Translations under genes and position numbers: made by a program | Origin: Forficula auricularia | Lineage: Eukaryota > Arthropoda > Insecta > Dermaptera > Forficulidae | NCBI GenBank assembly: GCA_024734495.1 | Contig: JALMQS010000132.1 | Location: forward strand, 2,364,789-2,428,788 | Direction: 5' to 3' | DNA length: 64,000 nucleotides | The notes under the pieces: generated by a model | Database searches by the model: none | Told to the model about the DNA's origin: nothing | The model's input: the letters and a program-made list of their open reading frames with translations, nothing else | Shown: one piece after another, positions 1-13,005 of the stretch | Layout: each line of letters opens with the position of its first letter | Position numbering within the stretch: position 1 is the first letter of the stretch

Positions 1-1077
1 CTGAAATTTTAATTTAAAAGATTTCACCCACTCGATTCCCTTTTAGTATAATTACCATATTACCCATTCATTGATTTAAAAAATCTTATTTTTTTTAGAG
101 TATCATATGAGATTTGTAAATTATACTTCAAAAGTGCTGGTCTTTTCTAGATTAATAAAAATATAAATAACAATTAAGAATACTATATTTTATTTACTTA
201 TAAAAATTTTAAAAATAAGAATTAGTTGAACTCAGGAGAAATGTGGAGGACATATTCCACGAAATTTTAAAATAATAAAATTTAATTAATAATTAATATA
301 TAAATAACAAAAAGGACTTATTCCGTCTACGTTTATCAAATTAAAAAACATTCAATAAATGTTACCCTATTCGAATTTTGATTTTCTGAAAAATGTCCTA
401 AGAAATTCAAGTTTTAAATTCTAAAATACAATTTAGTCCACGTTTAAAGCAAATTTATGTTAGTTTCAATAGTGATTATATTTTATGTCTTTTTGAGAAT
501 AAAATCGGATATATACCACATTCATTCAAAATTGTTGTGGTTATCGGAGCATACCGCAAGTGATATTATTTTTTCACATCTCCTGAGCTTGTGACTTGAC
601 CGAATTCAGAAACTACTACATCCATATTATCCTAGAATGGTTTATCATTTATCTTATAAATTTTTTATGTTGCCAGCTATCGAGACCGATATTCAAGATT
701 TGGATTGGCTTGACGTCACAAGGGAAAGCAGCCAATTGGTTAAGGTCCCCATTTTTTTTTCTAATTAACCACACATTAAAAAACCAAAAACCCTCGGGTA
801 GCACTAATAATGCTAAAAAAACACTTGGGGCCCAGACAGCTTTTGCAAAAAAAAAAAAATAAAATAAATAATTACTATGCCTTGTTTTTATAAAATTAAA
901 TGGGTATTAAAAAGAGTGATAAAATTTTTTTTATTTATTTATTATTTTGATATTTCAATTATGTACTTTTTGTGTTAATCAGCTTAATCTTGTCAAATAT
1001 ATATTATATACTATATATATATATCTTTGTAAATATTAAATAGATTAATAAAATATTAAAATACGTCTGAATTTTCA

Positions 1078-1145
1078 AATGTCGGGATTTTCGGCTGTCG
1101 GGATTTTGGGATGTCGGGATTTTGGGGTCTCGGGATTTTGGGAGC
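1078..1145. repeat. Minisatellite, 17-bp period
   Basis: About four copies of TGTCGGGATTTTGGGA with small variations, ending in a CACCCCGGCC block. Likely part of an unidentified transposon end. Confidence 0.75.
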
Positions 1146-2820
1146 ACCCCGGCCAATTATAATATATCCTTATGGCGAAACAAGCCCTTTTCCTGAAAAT
1201 CTTATATTCTAGTTACCTTTATTGCAGAAAGTCACCAGCAATTGAGCACTCGATGTTGTGTATTTTTAAAACAAAATAATTTTGGTCGGATAAATGAGCA
1301 ATCTACTTACAGGATAAATAATATAAATTCAGCTATGTTGAAAATAATTTTCACAGAGCACATGGATGAATTTAAATATCAATTACTAATTTCGAAAATG
1401 AGAATTCACATCTTAAAATAAAAAAAAATATATATTTATCGTTTAATTTTAATTTATAGAAAATAAGCTCCCCAGAGAGAGCGAATATTGTGGTAAACCG
1501 TAAATCGATATACCAATTGCTATTAGATGGTTAAATAATAGTTTGATTTGATTAATGTTACAGGGTTTATTTCTTATTGAAATTTTCGATTATTTTTTAT
1601 TAGTGAAAAGCATATTGAAATTATTTATTTATTATAAAACAAGTTTCAGATATATATAATAACATATATTTAGTTTTTTTACTTTCAATTACCTTTGTTT
1701 ATTAATATATATAGGTATATTACTTAAGAGAATTTTTATTTCTGTTTTATTTCAAGCAGTTTATTAAGTTTTGTCATGTTAGTATATAATTTAAAAGAAC
1801 ATTAAGCGAGGAGTTTTTTTTTTACTCTTTCTTAAGCTTAAGCTTTTATCCAGTTTTATCGCCATAAATCAAATTTTCAATTTATCATCATCTTTTCGTT
1901 TTAAAAGACTAAACTCAGATAGGATGAAATTAAATTGGTTTAATGTTGAAGACAATAACATAGATGTAGGAAAAGAAATTTGCTCAAAAACAACACAGAT
2001 CAGCAGCACCAAAGACAGAAGAGAAGAAGAAAATGCCACAAGCCCCTCGCACAAAATAAATAAATAAATAGAGGAGAAGTTATCGTCTAAAAGTGAAACA
2101 AGAAGCGGCGAGTTATTTCATTTCGGAGCCACAAGAGCAACTTTTTTAAGATAATTGTCTGCTTGTAGAGGAACAAAAAAGTACTGCAGAGAAATGAAAA
2201 AAAAAAATAATAATAATAAAATAAAATAAGAAGAACGAGAGATATGATTTGATTAAGAGACATCAGGAAATACGAGTTTTATTCAGCCGACGACCCGCAA
2301 GCTAAAGAAAGCTAAACATGGTTATGAACATGAGAGTTAAGCGGTTGAAAGAAAAAGAGGGAGACAGGGAAATTGAAATACATAACACGAAAGTTAAAAG
2401 ATTCCGCAGATGGTGAGCTGTTTGAACAAAATGAGTTATTCATCTATATAAAATTAAATTTCATGGTCACTTTTCTAAAACAGATCATAATGAAAGAGAG
2501 AGAGAAAAAAAGGAAAAGTATAACGAGAAAACTTGATTGATTAAAAAAGAGGAGAAAATTGCATTTTGAAAATGTTTATATGCTAGAGGTTTTAAAGGGA
2601 TGGAAAAAATTGGAATAAAATTTTACTAAAAGTCAAAGAGATAAAAGTTTAGTTTTTTGAGTAATTTATCAAAAGATTTGAAATGTGTTCTTGTAATTCA
2701 ATCACACTTGCGAATGGGGATGAAATCAATTTTATAAATGATCAAAATATTGTCTGTTAATGCTACTTTTAATTTAATTCTGTCTTATGATTTAAGTGTA
2801 TATATTTACAATACTTTTAT

Positions 2821-3840
2821 CCCTATGAATTCTAGAAATTGGTAAACCCTCCCGGCTCTATAATCTTAAGTCCCTCAATGGTGCCCAGACACCTTCGATC
2901 TACTTTTCGATAATAAGTTCAAGCTTGAGTGAATATGATTTACAATACGTTTATTACTATGAATTCTAGAAACTGGTATACCCTCCGACCACTCTTTTTC
3001 CAGAGTCTTATAATAGTTATAATATCTTAAGTTCCAGACATCTTCGACTACATCCCTTCCATTGATTACTCCACTTTTCGATAATGAGTACAATTTTGAG
3101 TGAATATGATTTACAATACGTTTGTCCCTATGAATTCTAGAAATTGGTAAACCCTCCCGGCTCCATAATCTTAAGTCCCTCAATGCTGCCCAGACACCTT
3201 CGATCTACTTTTCGATAATAAGTTCAAGTTTGAGTGAATATGATTTACAATACGTTTATCTACTATGAATTCTAGAAACTGGTATACCCTCCGGCCACTC
3301 TTTTTCCAGAGTCTTATAATAAATTTAGTTATAATATCTTAAGTTCCAGACATCTTCCACTACATCCCTTCCATTGATCACTTTTCGATAATAAGTACAA
3401 GTTGGAGTGAATATGATTTACAATACGTTTATCTCTATGAATTCTAGAAACTGAAAATCCTCTCGGCTTCTCTTTTTCTAGAGTATTATAATAGTTATAA
3501 TCTTAAGTCCTTCAATGGCGCACAGACACCTTTGATTACATCTCTTCCATTGATCACTCTACTTTTCGATAATAAGTACAAGTTTGAGTGAATATGATTC
3601 ACAATACGTTTAACCCTATGAATTCTAGAAACTGATAAATCCTCTCACCCTCTTTTGTTCCAGAGTCTTATAATAGTTATAATCTTAAGTAACTCAATGG
3701 TGCACAAACACCATCCCTTCATCCCTTCCATTGATCACTCTACTTTTCCATAATATGGTAAGTAAAAGAGTCTTTCGGAGCCAATACGTAGATGCTGTAT
3801 TATTTTTAGTGTGACCCTTCTTGTATAAAAATAAAAAATA
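2821..3840 (+). repeat. Higher-order tandem array of a LINE 3' end
   Basis: Six units begin with CTATGAATTCTAGAAA at about 2823, 2958, 3127, 3263, 3435 and 3616. Unit lengths alternate (about 137, 168, 137, 172, 181), so two adjacent pairs form a duplicated unit of about 305 bp. In the forward frame a unit reads NTFIPMNSRNW followed by a degenerate LP-FP-SYN-L-SF pattern, which matches the C-terminus of CR1/Jockey-type LINE proteins (compare FIPMTSRDWNSLP in the element at 35040-35437). After the last unit the sequence runs into CCCTTCTTGTATAAAAATAA, like that LINE's 3' UTR. It looks like an amplified, dead LINE tail. Confidence 0.7.
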
Positions 3841-5904
3841 CTACATCAATCGACACTTGGGAGGTAATAATTATTTAAACATGCTTTTACCTTATTTTCT
3901 AATTATACATTTTTTTCTTTAAATGATACAAGGTGGATTTATAATTTAAATAGAATAATTAAAAATGTATATTCTGTTTCGGGGTTAAAAGTAGGTTCCC
4001 ATGAGGGTCCACTTCCGACATCCTAGTTTATGTGTTTTTAATGTAAAAGTTAGCAGTGATGGTAGTCAAGATCTGTCTAATTTATTTTTTATGATTATAT
4101 TACTATACATAAAGCGCGTATGGTCTTTAACGTATAGGTATAGTTCTCCCACTCGTACTACTAAATGACAGGTAGGCAGCTAGTTATTATTATAGTAAGT
4201 TATACTATTTATTATTAGTATAACATTATTAATACTAGTATTTAGGATTGACATTCACCTTAAACGATAAAGGTCAGTAAGTGTCAAAAATTGAGGGTAA
4301 AAAACCCACGACATCGGATAAAGTTAAAAATATTTCAACTTTTGCATCATGACGGATCTGATGAATACAAGTTGGAAATATCGTTCAATATATTCCTGTC
4401 AAAATCTACTGACCACTAGAGTAGCATTTCGGATGGACGTATCGTCGAATGACGGACTCATGTGAATCAAACTTAATACCTTTTGTCTTCCTAGAAAAGA
4501 ATTCACCCTCATTTTACTTTTTTTTTTAATCGATATATTTTTATAAAAAAATATCAATATTTCCCCCTTAAGACTCAGTTGAAAAAATATATTAGCTTTT
4601 AGAGTCAAAGGATCTGCAGATCAAAGTATTAAGTTTCAAAAAAGAATAACCAGGTAAAGAAAGCCAATCTTTAGAAATCATAATTATAAAATAATCAGAA
4701 AATGAGTTTGTTTAATTTTTTTTCTCATTGAAGCGCCAAGGGGTGTTGGATGTTACCAAATAACATGGGTGGTCTAAAATAAACTTCAAAATTAGAATAA
4801 ATTGAACATTTGACACTTGTTGAGAAAATGAACTTAGTTAATGATTACATTAAAATTTTTGACCTTTAAATAATTTATTATTCAATCGCTAAAGATTTAT
4901 AAGTTTGCTCATCAATAAATTATCTTGATCGTTTATTATTGAATATAATCATTTCTTAAAACAAAAATAAAAAATAAGTTTCTAGTTTTTATTTTCATTA
5001 CTATACAACAAATAGAAATGAGGTTATTGTATGTTTATTTTGTTATGTAATTGGTATACGAAGGTTATAGTAATTTCGAAGGCGCGACTGACTTCTCCAA
5101 AGGGAAAGTTGAGTAAAATCAAATAAATGTATGTAACATGACTTAAGTATTGAATTTTTTTCCTTATTCATGTTTAGAAAAGTCTGGGATGTGGAGAAAA
5201 ATAATTTTAAAGAATCCTTTTTCTGTTTGCCTGCATGGGTTCTGACACCCCAATAACTCAAGAACGAAGATATTAAAAAACCAAACCACCAAAATTCGAG
5301 GAAAGCAGATCGAATTTAAATTAAGTTTTATTATTTTTATCCAAATTAATGATTGAGTTTCCTTAATCAAATAAAATAAATTTTGATGAGCTTTGTTTTC
5401 CTATTTCAATTGGAAATATTAATTTGAAATGAACAGTTCAATTAGGTTAAAGAATTAACTAGGTAAATATTAGCTGACTTCCGCCTCTGCCGGCAATATC
5501 ATCTATTCTTAAAAGGTAAAGGCCTTGAAATTCTAATGGATGTAGATGGTGGCTAGTAGTAGTAGTAGTAGTAGTAGCTGGTATACCACTTTGAGCTTCA
5601 CCAATCAATTTTAGTTAGATACAAGCAATCCAAATGGAAGTAATTAAAAATAAAGTGATATCAAATATTAAAAATAAAATTGGTTTCCATAAGATGTTAG
5701 AATGACCAGCTCTCAAGATAATAGTCCATGGTTCTAGATATTGGTTAAAAATGGTGTCATGATGATGAGGTCATAACATATTAAGGTTAGTATTTCTAGT
5801 ATTGGTAACTGATAACTGCAGATACGCCAACTGCTGGTGAAAGATTCAACTCTCTCAATCGGGTCTTCTGACGGCTGATTAATAAGTGTTTAAATGACAT
5901 ACTA

Positions 5905-6687
5905 TCTACTCTTATTAAACGAGCAAAAATTGTATATATATATTTATTTTTATTTATATTTGTATCTTGGTTCTATTTTGAAAACGACTCTACCGATTTT
6001 GATGAAATTCACGGGTTAGGGGGTTTTTGGGTTGGCAATTCGATCTGTCACGGTCTCATCTTCGACAAAATTGTTTTTGATAGATTTTTTCGTAATCAAA
6101 TTAATTATTCTCAGGTAGACAAATCCCAATCTTGGAGTTTAAAAAAGGTTTCTCTTTTGTTTACTTTTGTACCCAGACAGACAATGGGTTGGGTTAATCC
6201 TTTATTCTCAAAGGCCTTGAAGAAATATTGTGATTGTGGCTTTTAATATATTTTGTTCTCCCTAAACGTTAGAAATATTAATAAACGTTTTCTAATTGTT
6301 TTTATAAAGAACTTTATTTATTTAATAGAATAAAAATAATCAAGATATTTATTTAAAAATATATTTCGCATAAGCAGGTCTCAATTTTCTGAAAAAACAA
6401 CACATTTTGATAGATTAAATTTATTAACAATTGGATGAATAAAAATGAATCATATTGGTTGAATCAAAACAGGTGCAGGAGGTGGGGGATCCGGGGGTAG
6501 GGCGAGGTTTTGGGGGTGGGGTACAGTGGGCAAATATTATATATTTTTGTATTTTTTTTAATTTGAAAACGGCTCTCAAATAAAAATCGGCCTTTTTATC
6601 AGAATTTTAAATTAAAAATAATATTAAAATAAAGCTTTTAACTGAAGGAAGAAGTTACTGAGCATCGCTAGGTGCCTCTAGGTACTA
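5905..6687 (+). mobile_element. Helitron-like element, family A copy 1
   Basis: About 0.78 kb. It starts TCTACTCTTATTAAACGAGC after an A and ends with a hairpin-like ACTGAGCATCGCTAGGT followed by GCCTCTAGG. The copy at 52499-53258 is collinear over its whole length. There is no coding capacity and no inverted repeat. The 5' TC and the 3' hairpin suggest a Helitron or Helentron, but the 3' CTRR rule is not clearly met. Confidence 0.55.
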
Positions 6688-7799
6688 TCTAAACAAAAAC
6701 CAAACCTATTTATTAAATAATATTCTTTGATTATCCATATGAAATTTGTGACAGCGATCCAATTGCATTAGTTTCAATTTCTTCCACATGGCGGAAATTT
6801 ACTATTTACCAATAGGAATCCATTATTTCTATCCCGTGATTATTTAAGCACTCATGGTCATCATGATGACAATAGCGTCGGTGGATTAGTCACTGGCAGA
6901 TTCTATAAGCCTTGAACAGAACTACACCTCGGTAATACCTTGGCATGTTGTAACCACCCGATCTCCGAACTTTGGATAATCTATTTGTAAAGCGGGCAGT
7001 TCTTGACTAAATGACCTCTACGCTCACGTCGTACTAGCCCGACCTGTTGCTTATATCTCTGAAAATGAAGAGTAAAGAAAAAGAGGGGTAGTTAAATCAC
7101 TGAATATGGCGATAACTTGAGTGTATCTATATGGGAATTCGAGAACATAGAGAAATTAACAAATAAAACATATAGCCATTGCGCATATCCGTTGGCTATG
7201 AGAATTATCATATACATATAAGCATATGTCATAGCTTTGTGAAATCTTTAGTTCTTTCATTGTTAAAAATAATTGGATCGCCTTAAGTATAGACAAAATC
7301 TGGACTCCCAGTCAATTATATATTTACGGAAAAAAGTGAAGTAATTTTATTTTAATTTGTAGATTAAATAAATCCAAATGATAAAATACAAAAATTAAAT
7401 GAAAAATAGTCCCGATAAATTTTATTGTAATTATTCAATATTGAAATTTATTTATTTATTTATTAATATTATCGATTTAAATAAAAATTTGTATTTCTCT
7501 TTTAGAAGGTTCACGGGGTACAGTTTAGATAAAGAATAGCATGTGCCATTTATAAAGCAAGGTGTCTGACAATTTTAATCCAATGAGATATTAGATATTT
7601 AATTGGCACTGAACAGCTGTAAACAGAAAGTTAAGCCGTTGACGCTAATGAGAATTTATTTATTTTTTATTATATAAATCAATAAATATATAAATGAACA
7701 AAATCTTCGATACAAATGACAATTATTAGATATTGAAAATTTAATTAGCAATCCTGTAATTGATTTCTGTCGCTGAAAACGATTTCATTATATTATATT

Positions 7800-8110
7800 A
7801 AGTGGCTAGAGCAGCGAGCGATGCTCGGTAACTTTTTGTCTCTAAATAGCTTAAGTTTCAAATTTCAATTATCTGTGCGACTTACCGAAGACGATATAAG
7901 AATGATGAAAACGTTTATTTTAAGACACTCCTAATTTACCCCCCCCCCTTTCTTTGTAACAATCGGATTAAAATTTATACACGACTAATAACTCATCGTT
8001 CCGTTTTTGAGAAAATAAAAAAAAACGATAAATCTTTCATGTAAATGTCCACTTTCGGTGTTCCGATTTCAACCAAAAGCTTGCTGTACATGATTGAAAA
8101 ATATACCCGG
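7800..8110. mobile_element. Family B fragment with Helitron-like hairpin end
   Basis: The minus-strand end has the hairpin ACCGAGCATCGCTCG, as in family A. The body (AGACACTCCTAATTTACC, CAATCGGATTAAAA, AATCTTTCATGTAAATGTCC) recurs at 28600-29480 and 43060-43690. Non-coding. Confidence 0.55.
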
Positions 8111-8189
8111 ATCGTTGCTAAACTTTATCCAAAGTCATTTGAAATATTAATATGTTTATTCCTTTATTATTAATTCGATATCACTTGCT

Positions 8190-9540
8190 ATTTTCAGTCC
8201 ATGTTGACTTAAATTCAAAAATAGTGATTGATTCGCATATAATACTCGAGGAATAACCATTCTACATTGTATTTTAAACGTTTCGGTTATTATTGATAAC
8301 CTTGCTAAAGACATGGAGGAATCGACTTAAAATCAAAAATAACAATAGATTCTGATCTAATACTAGAGGAAATCCTTAATGCATTCCATTTTTGATGTTT
8401 TGACTATTAATGCCAACCTCTAGTGAAAATGTGGAAGAATCGACTTAAAATCAAAAAGACTAAATTTTTTATTTTAAAAATAAAATTCAGAAATTTTTAA
8501 AAAATCTTATATATTCGATTGTTTTAAGGCTTTCAGACCATTATTTAAGGAAATAGAGACGTTTAAAGATTTTAAATGCAAAAAAAAAATCAGAAATTTC
8601 TTAAAAATCTTATAAATTTGATTGTTCAAAGGCTCTTAGACCATTATTTACGGAGATAGAAACGTTTAAAAATTTTAAAAACAAAAAAAAATTTCAGAAA
8701 TTTTTAAAAAATAAATTCATTGTTTTAAGGATCTCAGGCAATTATTTAAGGAGTTAGAGACGTTTAAAGATTTTAAAGACAAAAAATTTTAGAAATTTTT
8801 TTAAAATCTTCTAAATTCGATTGTTTTAAGGGTCTCGACCATTATTTACGGAGATAGAGACGTTTAAGGATTTTAAAGACTCAACCTTGAGTTGTTTACC
8901 AAAAAAATAATTTAGTCGTTTTGATTTTAAGTCGATTCATTCCACGTTTTCAGTAGAGATTGCCATTAATAGTCGAAACATCAAAAATTTAATCGATTGT
9001 TATCTTTGATTTTAAGTCGTCTTCAGCAATGGTTACCAATAAAAACCGTAACATCAAAAATCCAATCTAGAATGGTTATTCCTCAAGTAATAGATGAGAA
9101 TCAATCGCTGTTTTTGATATGTCTTCAGCAATGGTTACCAATAAAAATCAAAACGTCAAAAATTCAAGGTAGAATGGTTCTTCTTCTTCGAGTGCCATAC
9201 CCGAAACGGGTGTCGGCTCCTCTCCACATATACCTGTGCTGAGTGTGTTTAGTTGTTTTTTACACAGATATACGGGACCTACTTTTTAACGCCGGTTCCG
9301 AACGGCTAATTTGGAGAGGTTACTAGGCAATTATACTCTTGGTAGGTTGCCATTACTTTCCAAGAGGAGGCGACTGCAAATATCTATCTGCCGAGACTCG
9401 GTCTCGAACCAGCGATCTTCGAGTCAGCGACCCAACACTCTAGCCACTGACCCACAGTCGCCTCGTAGAATGGTTAATCCTCAAGAAATAGATGATAATC
9501 TATACTTATAAAATTTCTTCCTAACTATTTAGCATTTCAC
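8190..9540. repeat. Foldback with central tandem array
   Basis: The left arm (8190-8460) carries repeats of GAATCGACTTAAAATCAAAA. The right arm (8890-9170 and 9465-9540) carries the complement (TTTTGATTTTAAGTCGATTC at about 8919). Between them, 8461-8885 holds about four units of 105-120 bp with the pattern CAGAAATTTTTAAAAA, ATTCGATTGTTTTAAGG, GAGACGTTTAAAGATTTTAA. The right arm is interrupted by a SINE. Confidence 0.7.
9180..9464 (-). mobile_element. tRNA-derived SINE with 11-bp target duplication
   Basis: The minus strand starts GAGGCGACTGTGGGTCAGTG. It has a box A-like GTCAGTGGCTAGAGTGTTGG, a box B GGTTCGAGACC and a (GAA)n-type tail. GTAGAATGGTT flanks both sides (9169-9179 and 9465-9475), the hallmark of LINE-driven retroposition. 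It is 285 bp long and inserted into the right arm of the 8190-9540 repeat. It has no protein role. Confidence 0.85.
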
Positions 9541-11455
9541 AGACAGAAGCCTATCCATTCTTACTTAATCAAGTTTAAATGAGCTATATTAAACCGATCA
9601 AATGAATAAATTTTAATGAATTTAAAATAAAGAATTTAAATAAGTACTCTCTTACTCTAAAGTAAAGTACTTTAAAATATAATTTTACTAAAAACTTTAT
9701 TTAACCTTTTTTGTGGTCCCTAAGGTGCTTAATTAGGATATTAAATTTCATCAAAATTGGTTAAGACATTTTCAATATATTTAGAAAAAACTAAAAAAGT
9801 ACAGAAATAAATTACCAATGTTTGTGGATCGATATCTATCAAAAACTAATCAGCGCTTCATTTTGTTAAACTAATGCTAGGTTTTCAATTTCATTTCAAT
9901 CGGGGCAACGGTGTGGAAAAAATCGTGGACGAAATAAACGATAACATCCATCCATATATCCGTACGATCTATATGAAAAAATTGCACTTTTTGTCCTCTC
10001 GACGAGATCCCCATGTAATTTTTGTCAAAACCGTCACCTGCTAAAATTCAACCTAATTGAATACTACAATTTGTGACTTTAATTGACACCATGGGTTCCG
10101 TAGTCTTTATCTGAGGACCCTTTAAATTCACGCTTGCCGCGAGACCGATTACAATACTTTACCCATCCTTCTTCACTCTTTATTTCTACCATGGCACCTC
10201 CTATATATTATCATTCATAGAAAACACCAGCTGAATTTCTTGTTTATTAATTATTATATTTAAATATATATTCTTTTCATTTAACATTTAGCTTATATGT
10301 GCGAACGGAAACACTTGATGATGTACTCATGAACGAACTCGCCCTAATTGGGTAGGCTATGTCTCTGATGCTGTGTACATATTTATAGCTAATTAATTCA
10401 AATTCCAAAAAGTAATATAAAACATTAATTTAAAGCTTTAAAAAATATTTTCATTAAAATTTCTTTTGAATTTACTTGATTCTCTAAAATTTTAATATAA
10501 ATTTTAAATTTTTTGTTAAATGGCCCTAAAAGAAAAAAGAGCCATTAATATTTTTGCAATATTATTTAAAAGGACGCTAACGATGCATTTAAGATTCTCG
10601 CGTTAATAAAAATGTTCCGCCATATTGTATAATACAGATGCGTTATGAATATTCAACGGATATTCTCTATGAAAATCTTCCAATCGCTACGCTAAATTAA
10701 ATTCCAGGTTGGCCTCCATTTGCTCTCCTTGTTAATTTATCGCCTTGGTTTTTAGAATACGAAAACCATTAGTCAGGGAATCTGTTCGATTTTTCAATGT
10801 TGAACAATTTCATTGACGTGGCCAGCAAAACGTCCTACAGTTCGTTGGGTGCTGTATCAAGGGGGTGAACGGGGTGATCAGAGGGTATATGTAGGTGAAT
10901 TACTTCTGCTAAACGAATTTTGATTTATGGGCAAACCTCGGCTAAAATTCATCGAATCCATTTCATTTGAGGCCCATTCATGACCGGGATACAAAGCGGA
11001 CGCTTTTAAAGAACGGCGAATGTAAATTTACACGATGCTATTTTTATTGGTGATAGAGCATGATCAGTGGCGGGTATTGAGACTTGTTGCCAACAGATGG
11101 AACATTTTCAATGAGTTCAATTACAATGGACAGAGAGATTTCATTTAAATAATGTGTCAGTTAAATTTGACTAAATGGGCTCGAAAAAATCACTCAGCGG
11201 ATGGATTTTTAAAATTAAAAAAATACATCCAAATTCCAGCAATGTTAGTGCTTGTAATTAATTAGAAAATTTAAGTTCCTATAAAAACTTTTCAATATAT
11301 TACTTTTTAAAATTTATCTCAAATTAAAAAAACAAAATCATTGTTTTAGGCTTTTTTCACAATAATTTCAATTTAAAAATTTAGAATTTATAAATTTAGA
11401 TTGTCATACAAAATGGAAAGAATGCATTTTAATTGAAATTATTATTTTCTCAACT

Positions 11456-12155
11456 TTATTATTCTTGTCGAATTTAACTTGACTGCACACTAGATTTCAC
11501 TACTTTTTCGAACTTGGCCTGGTTTTAATGTTAGGGTGGGATTTCCCTTCTTTTTGTAAGGTAATATGTAGCTTTTATTTTTATTTATTATTTGAGGGTT
11601 AATATTTACTCTACAAATTTCACCCCTTTATTTTAGATAGGTAGTAAAGTATTCGTGATTAACTTTCCCCTTTAAAAATTCCCCAAACCCTAGAAAATTG
11701 ACAACTTTTAACATTCTATGGTCATTAAATTTTTAAAATTAAAATTCAACCTATTCCTTCATTTTAGGAGTTGAAAGAGAAAAAGTCTAGGTTTTTCAAT
11801 TTTTCCTTTATTAGTTCCACATACTCTACTATTATGCCCAATTTTAGCATCCTAGAGTCATTTCATCTTATTATATTAAACGAGCAATTCTTGTATATAT
11901 ATATATAATATATTATATTTATATATATATATATATCCAACCAAAACATTCTGTGGAAAAACAGGCCAAGTTCGAAAAAGTAGTGAAATCTATTGTGTAG
12001 CTAAGTTAAATTCGCCAAGAATAATTAAGTTGAGATATCTACTAATTTCTCAACTTAATTATTCTTGGCGAATTTAACTTGGATACACAATAGATTTCAC
12101 TACTTTTTCGAACTTGGCCTGTTTTTTCACAGAATATTTTGGTTGGGATTTCTTT
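11456..12155. repeat. Palindrome plus direct copy (100-bp arms)
   Basis: The arms 11935-12038 and 12050-12153 are near-perfect inverted copies (AGGCCAAGTTCGAAAAAGTA on one arm, its complement on the other) with a very short loop. A third, diverged copy lies at 11456-11560. It is probably a foldback MITE; no coding capacity. Confidence 0.75.
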
Positions 12156-12159
12156 TCTT

Positions 12160-12470
12160 TTTGTAAGCTATGAGGTTGGTCCAAAGGTCTAGAATTTTTA
12201 TTTTTGACCCCCCCCTCCCTTCCTCCATTTTGGATGGTTAGTTTTTGCATTTCTAGCCTTCTGGGGACCCACAGAATATGTAAACAAAATTTGGTTGTGT
12301 TTGGTCCAAGGGGTTAGAATTTTAATTTTTGACCCCCTCCCCACATTTTGGGTGGTTAGTTGTTGCATTTCTAGCCTTTAGGGGGCCACAGAATATGTAT
12401 ACAAAATTTGGTTGAGTTTGGTACAACGGGCTAGAATTTTCATTTTTGACACTCTTCCCCATTTCGAAGG
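12160..12470 (+). repeat. 115-bp tandem repeats
   Basis: About 2.5 units with TTTGGTCCAAGG, GAATTTT-ATTTTTGACCC and GGTTAGTTTTTGCATTTCTA. Inverted copies of the unit lie at 59215-59430, and the TTTGGTCCAAAGGTCTAGAA piece recurs at 34220. Confidence 0.65.
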
Positions 12471-12849
12471 GGTTGAAAGATAGAAAGATTGGATTTTTGG
12501 AATGTTTCCTTTGTTTGTGTCCCAAATTCTACTAGCAGGATAAATTCCATGATGCTGGAATGATTGGAAGTACCCTATAGGTTTTGATGACCTGCCAGTG
12601 AGTGAGGTAGGGAGTGCCAAAATTAGCTATTTTCTCAGGTCCATATCTCAGAATCTATTTAAGCTATATTATTGAAATTTGGCACTCTCCTCAAGATGGA
12701 TTAAATAATTATGTGTATAATTTCAGTTCTTTATCTCAATTGGGTTCCGAGCTCAAGGGGCGTCGAAATTGGTTCGAAATGCTTCGTGTAAATAGCGTAC
12801 AGCGTGTACGGCCAAGCCAATGCTCGAATTTAGCCTGCGCACGCTGTGC

Positions 12850-13005
12850 GCTTTGATATATATATAATCGGTTTCTCGAAAACGCCCCTAATGATTTGGG
12901 AGAGGGGTGGGGGAAAGGCTAGGGTTTGGGGGGAGTCCAGGGGTCCTGTACTATATATATAGCTTTTAACTGAAGCAAAAAGTTACCAAGCATAGCTCGG
13001 TGGCC
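12850..13005 (+). mobile_element. Family A 3' fragment
   Basis: It contains the G-rich stretch and CTTTTAACTGAAGCAAAAAG followed by TTACCAAGCATAGCTCGGT, matching the 3' end of family A elements. Confidence 0.5.

Noticed and set aside
596..862. 88-residue plus-strand frame
   Set aside because: Ends in a poly-Lys run from an A-rich tail and starts at a non-ATG codon; probably an A-tailed repeat.
2875..3183. Minus-strand 102-residue frame with repeated RIHR-KRIVNHIHS
   Set aside because: It is the antisense of the LINE-tail tandem array; the plus-strand frame shows the real LINE similarity.
2821..3770. CRISPR-like spaced repeats
   Set aside because: Eukaryotic context, repeats contiguous and of LINE origin, with no unique spacers.
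9440..9464. A functional tRNA gene suggested by box A and box B
   Set aside because: The boxes sit at the head of a SINE with target duplications, and no cloverleaf acceptor stem can be drawn.
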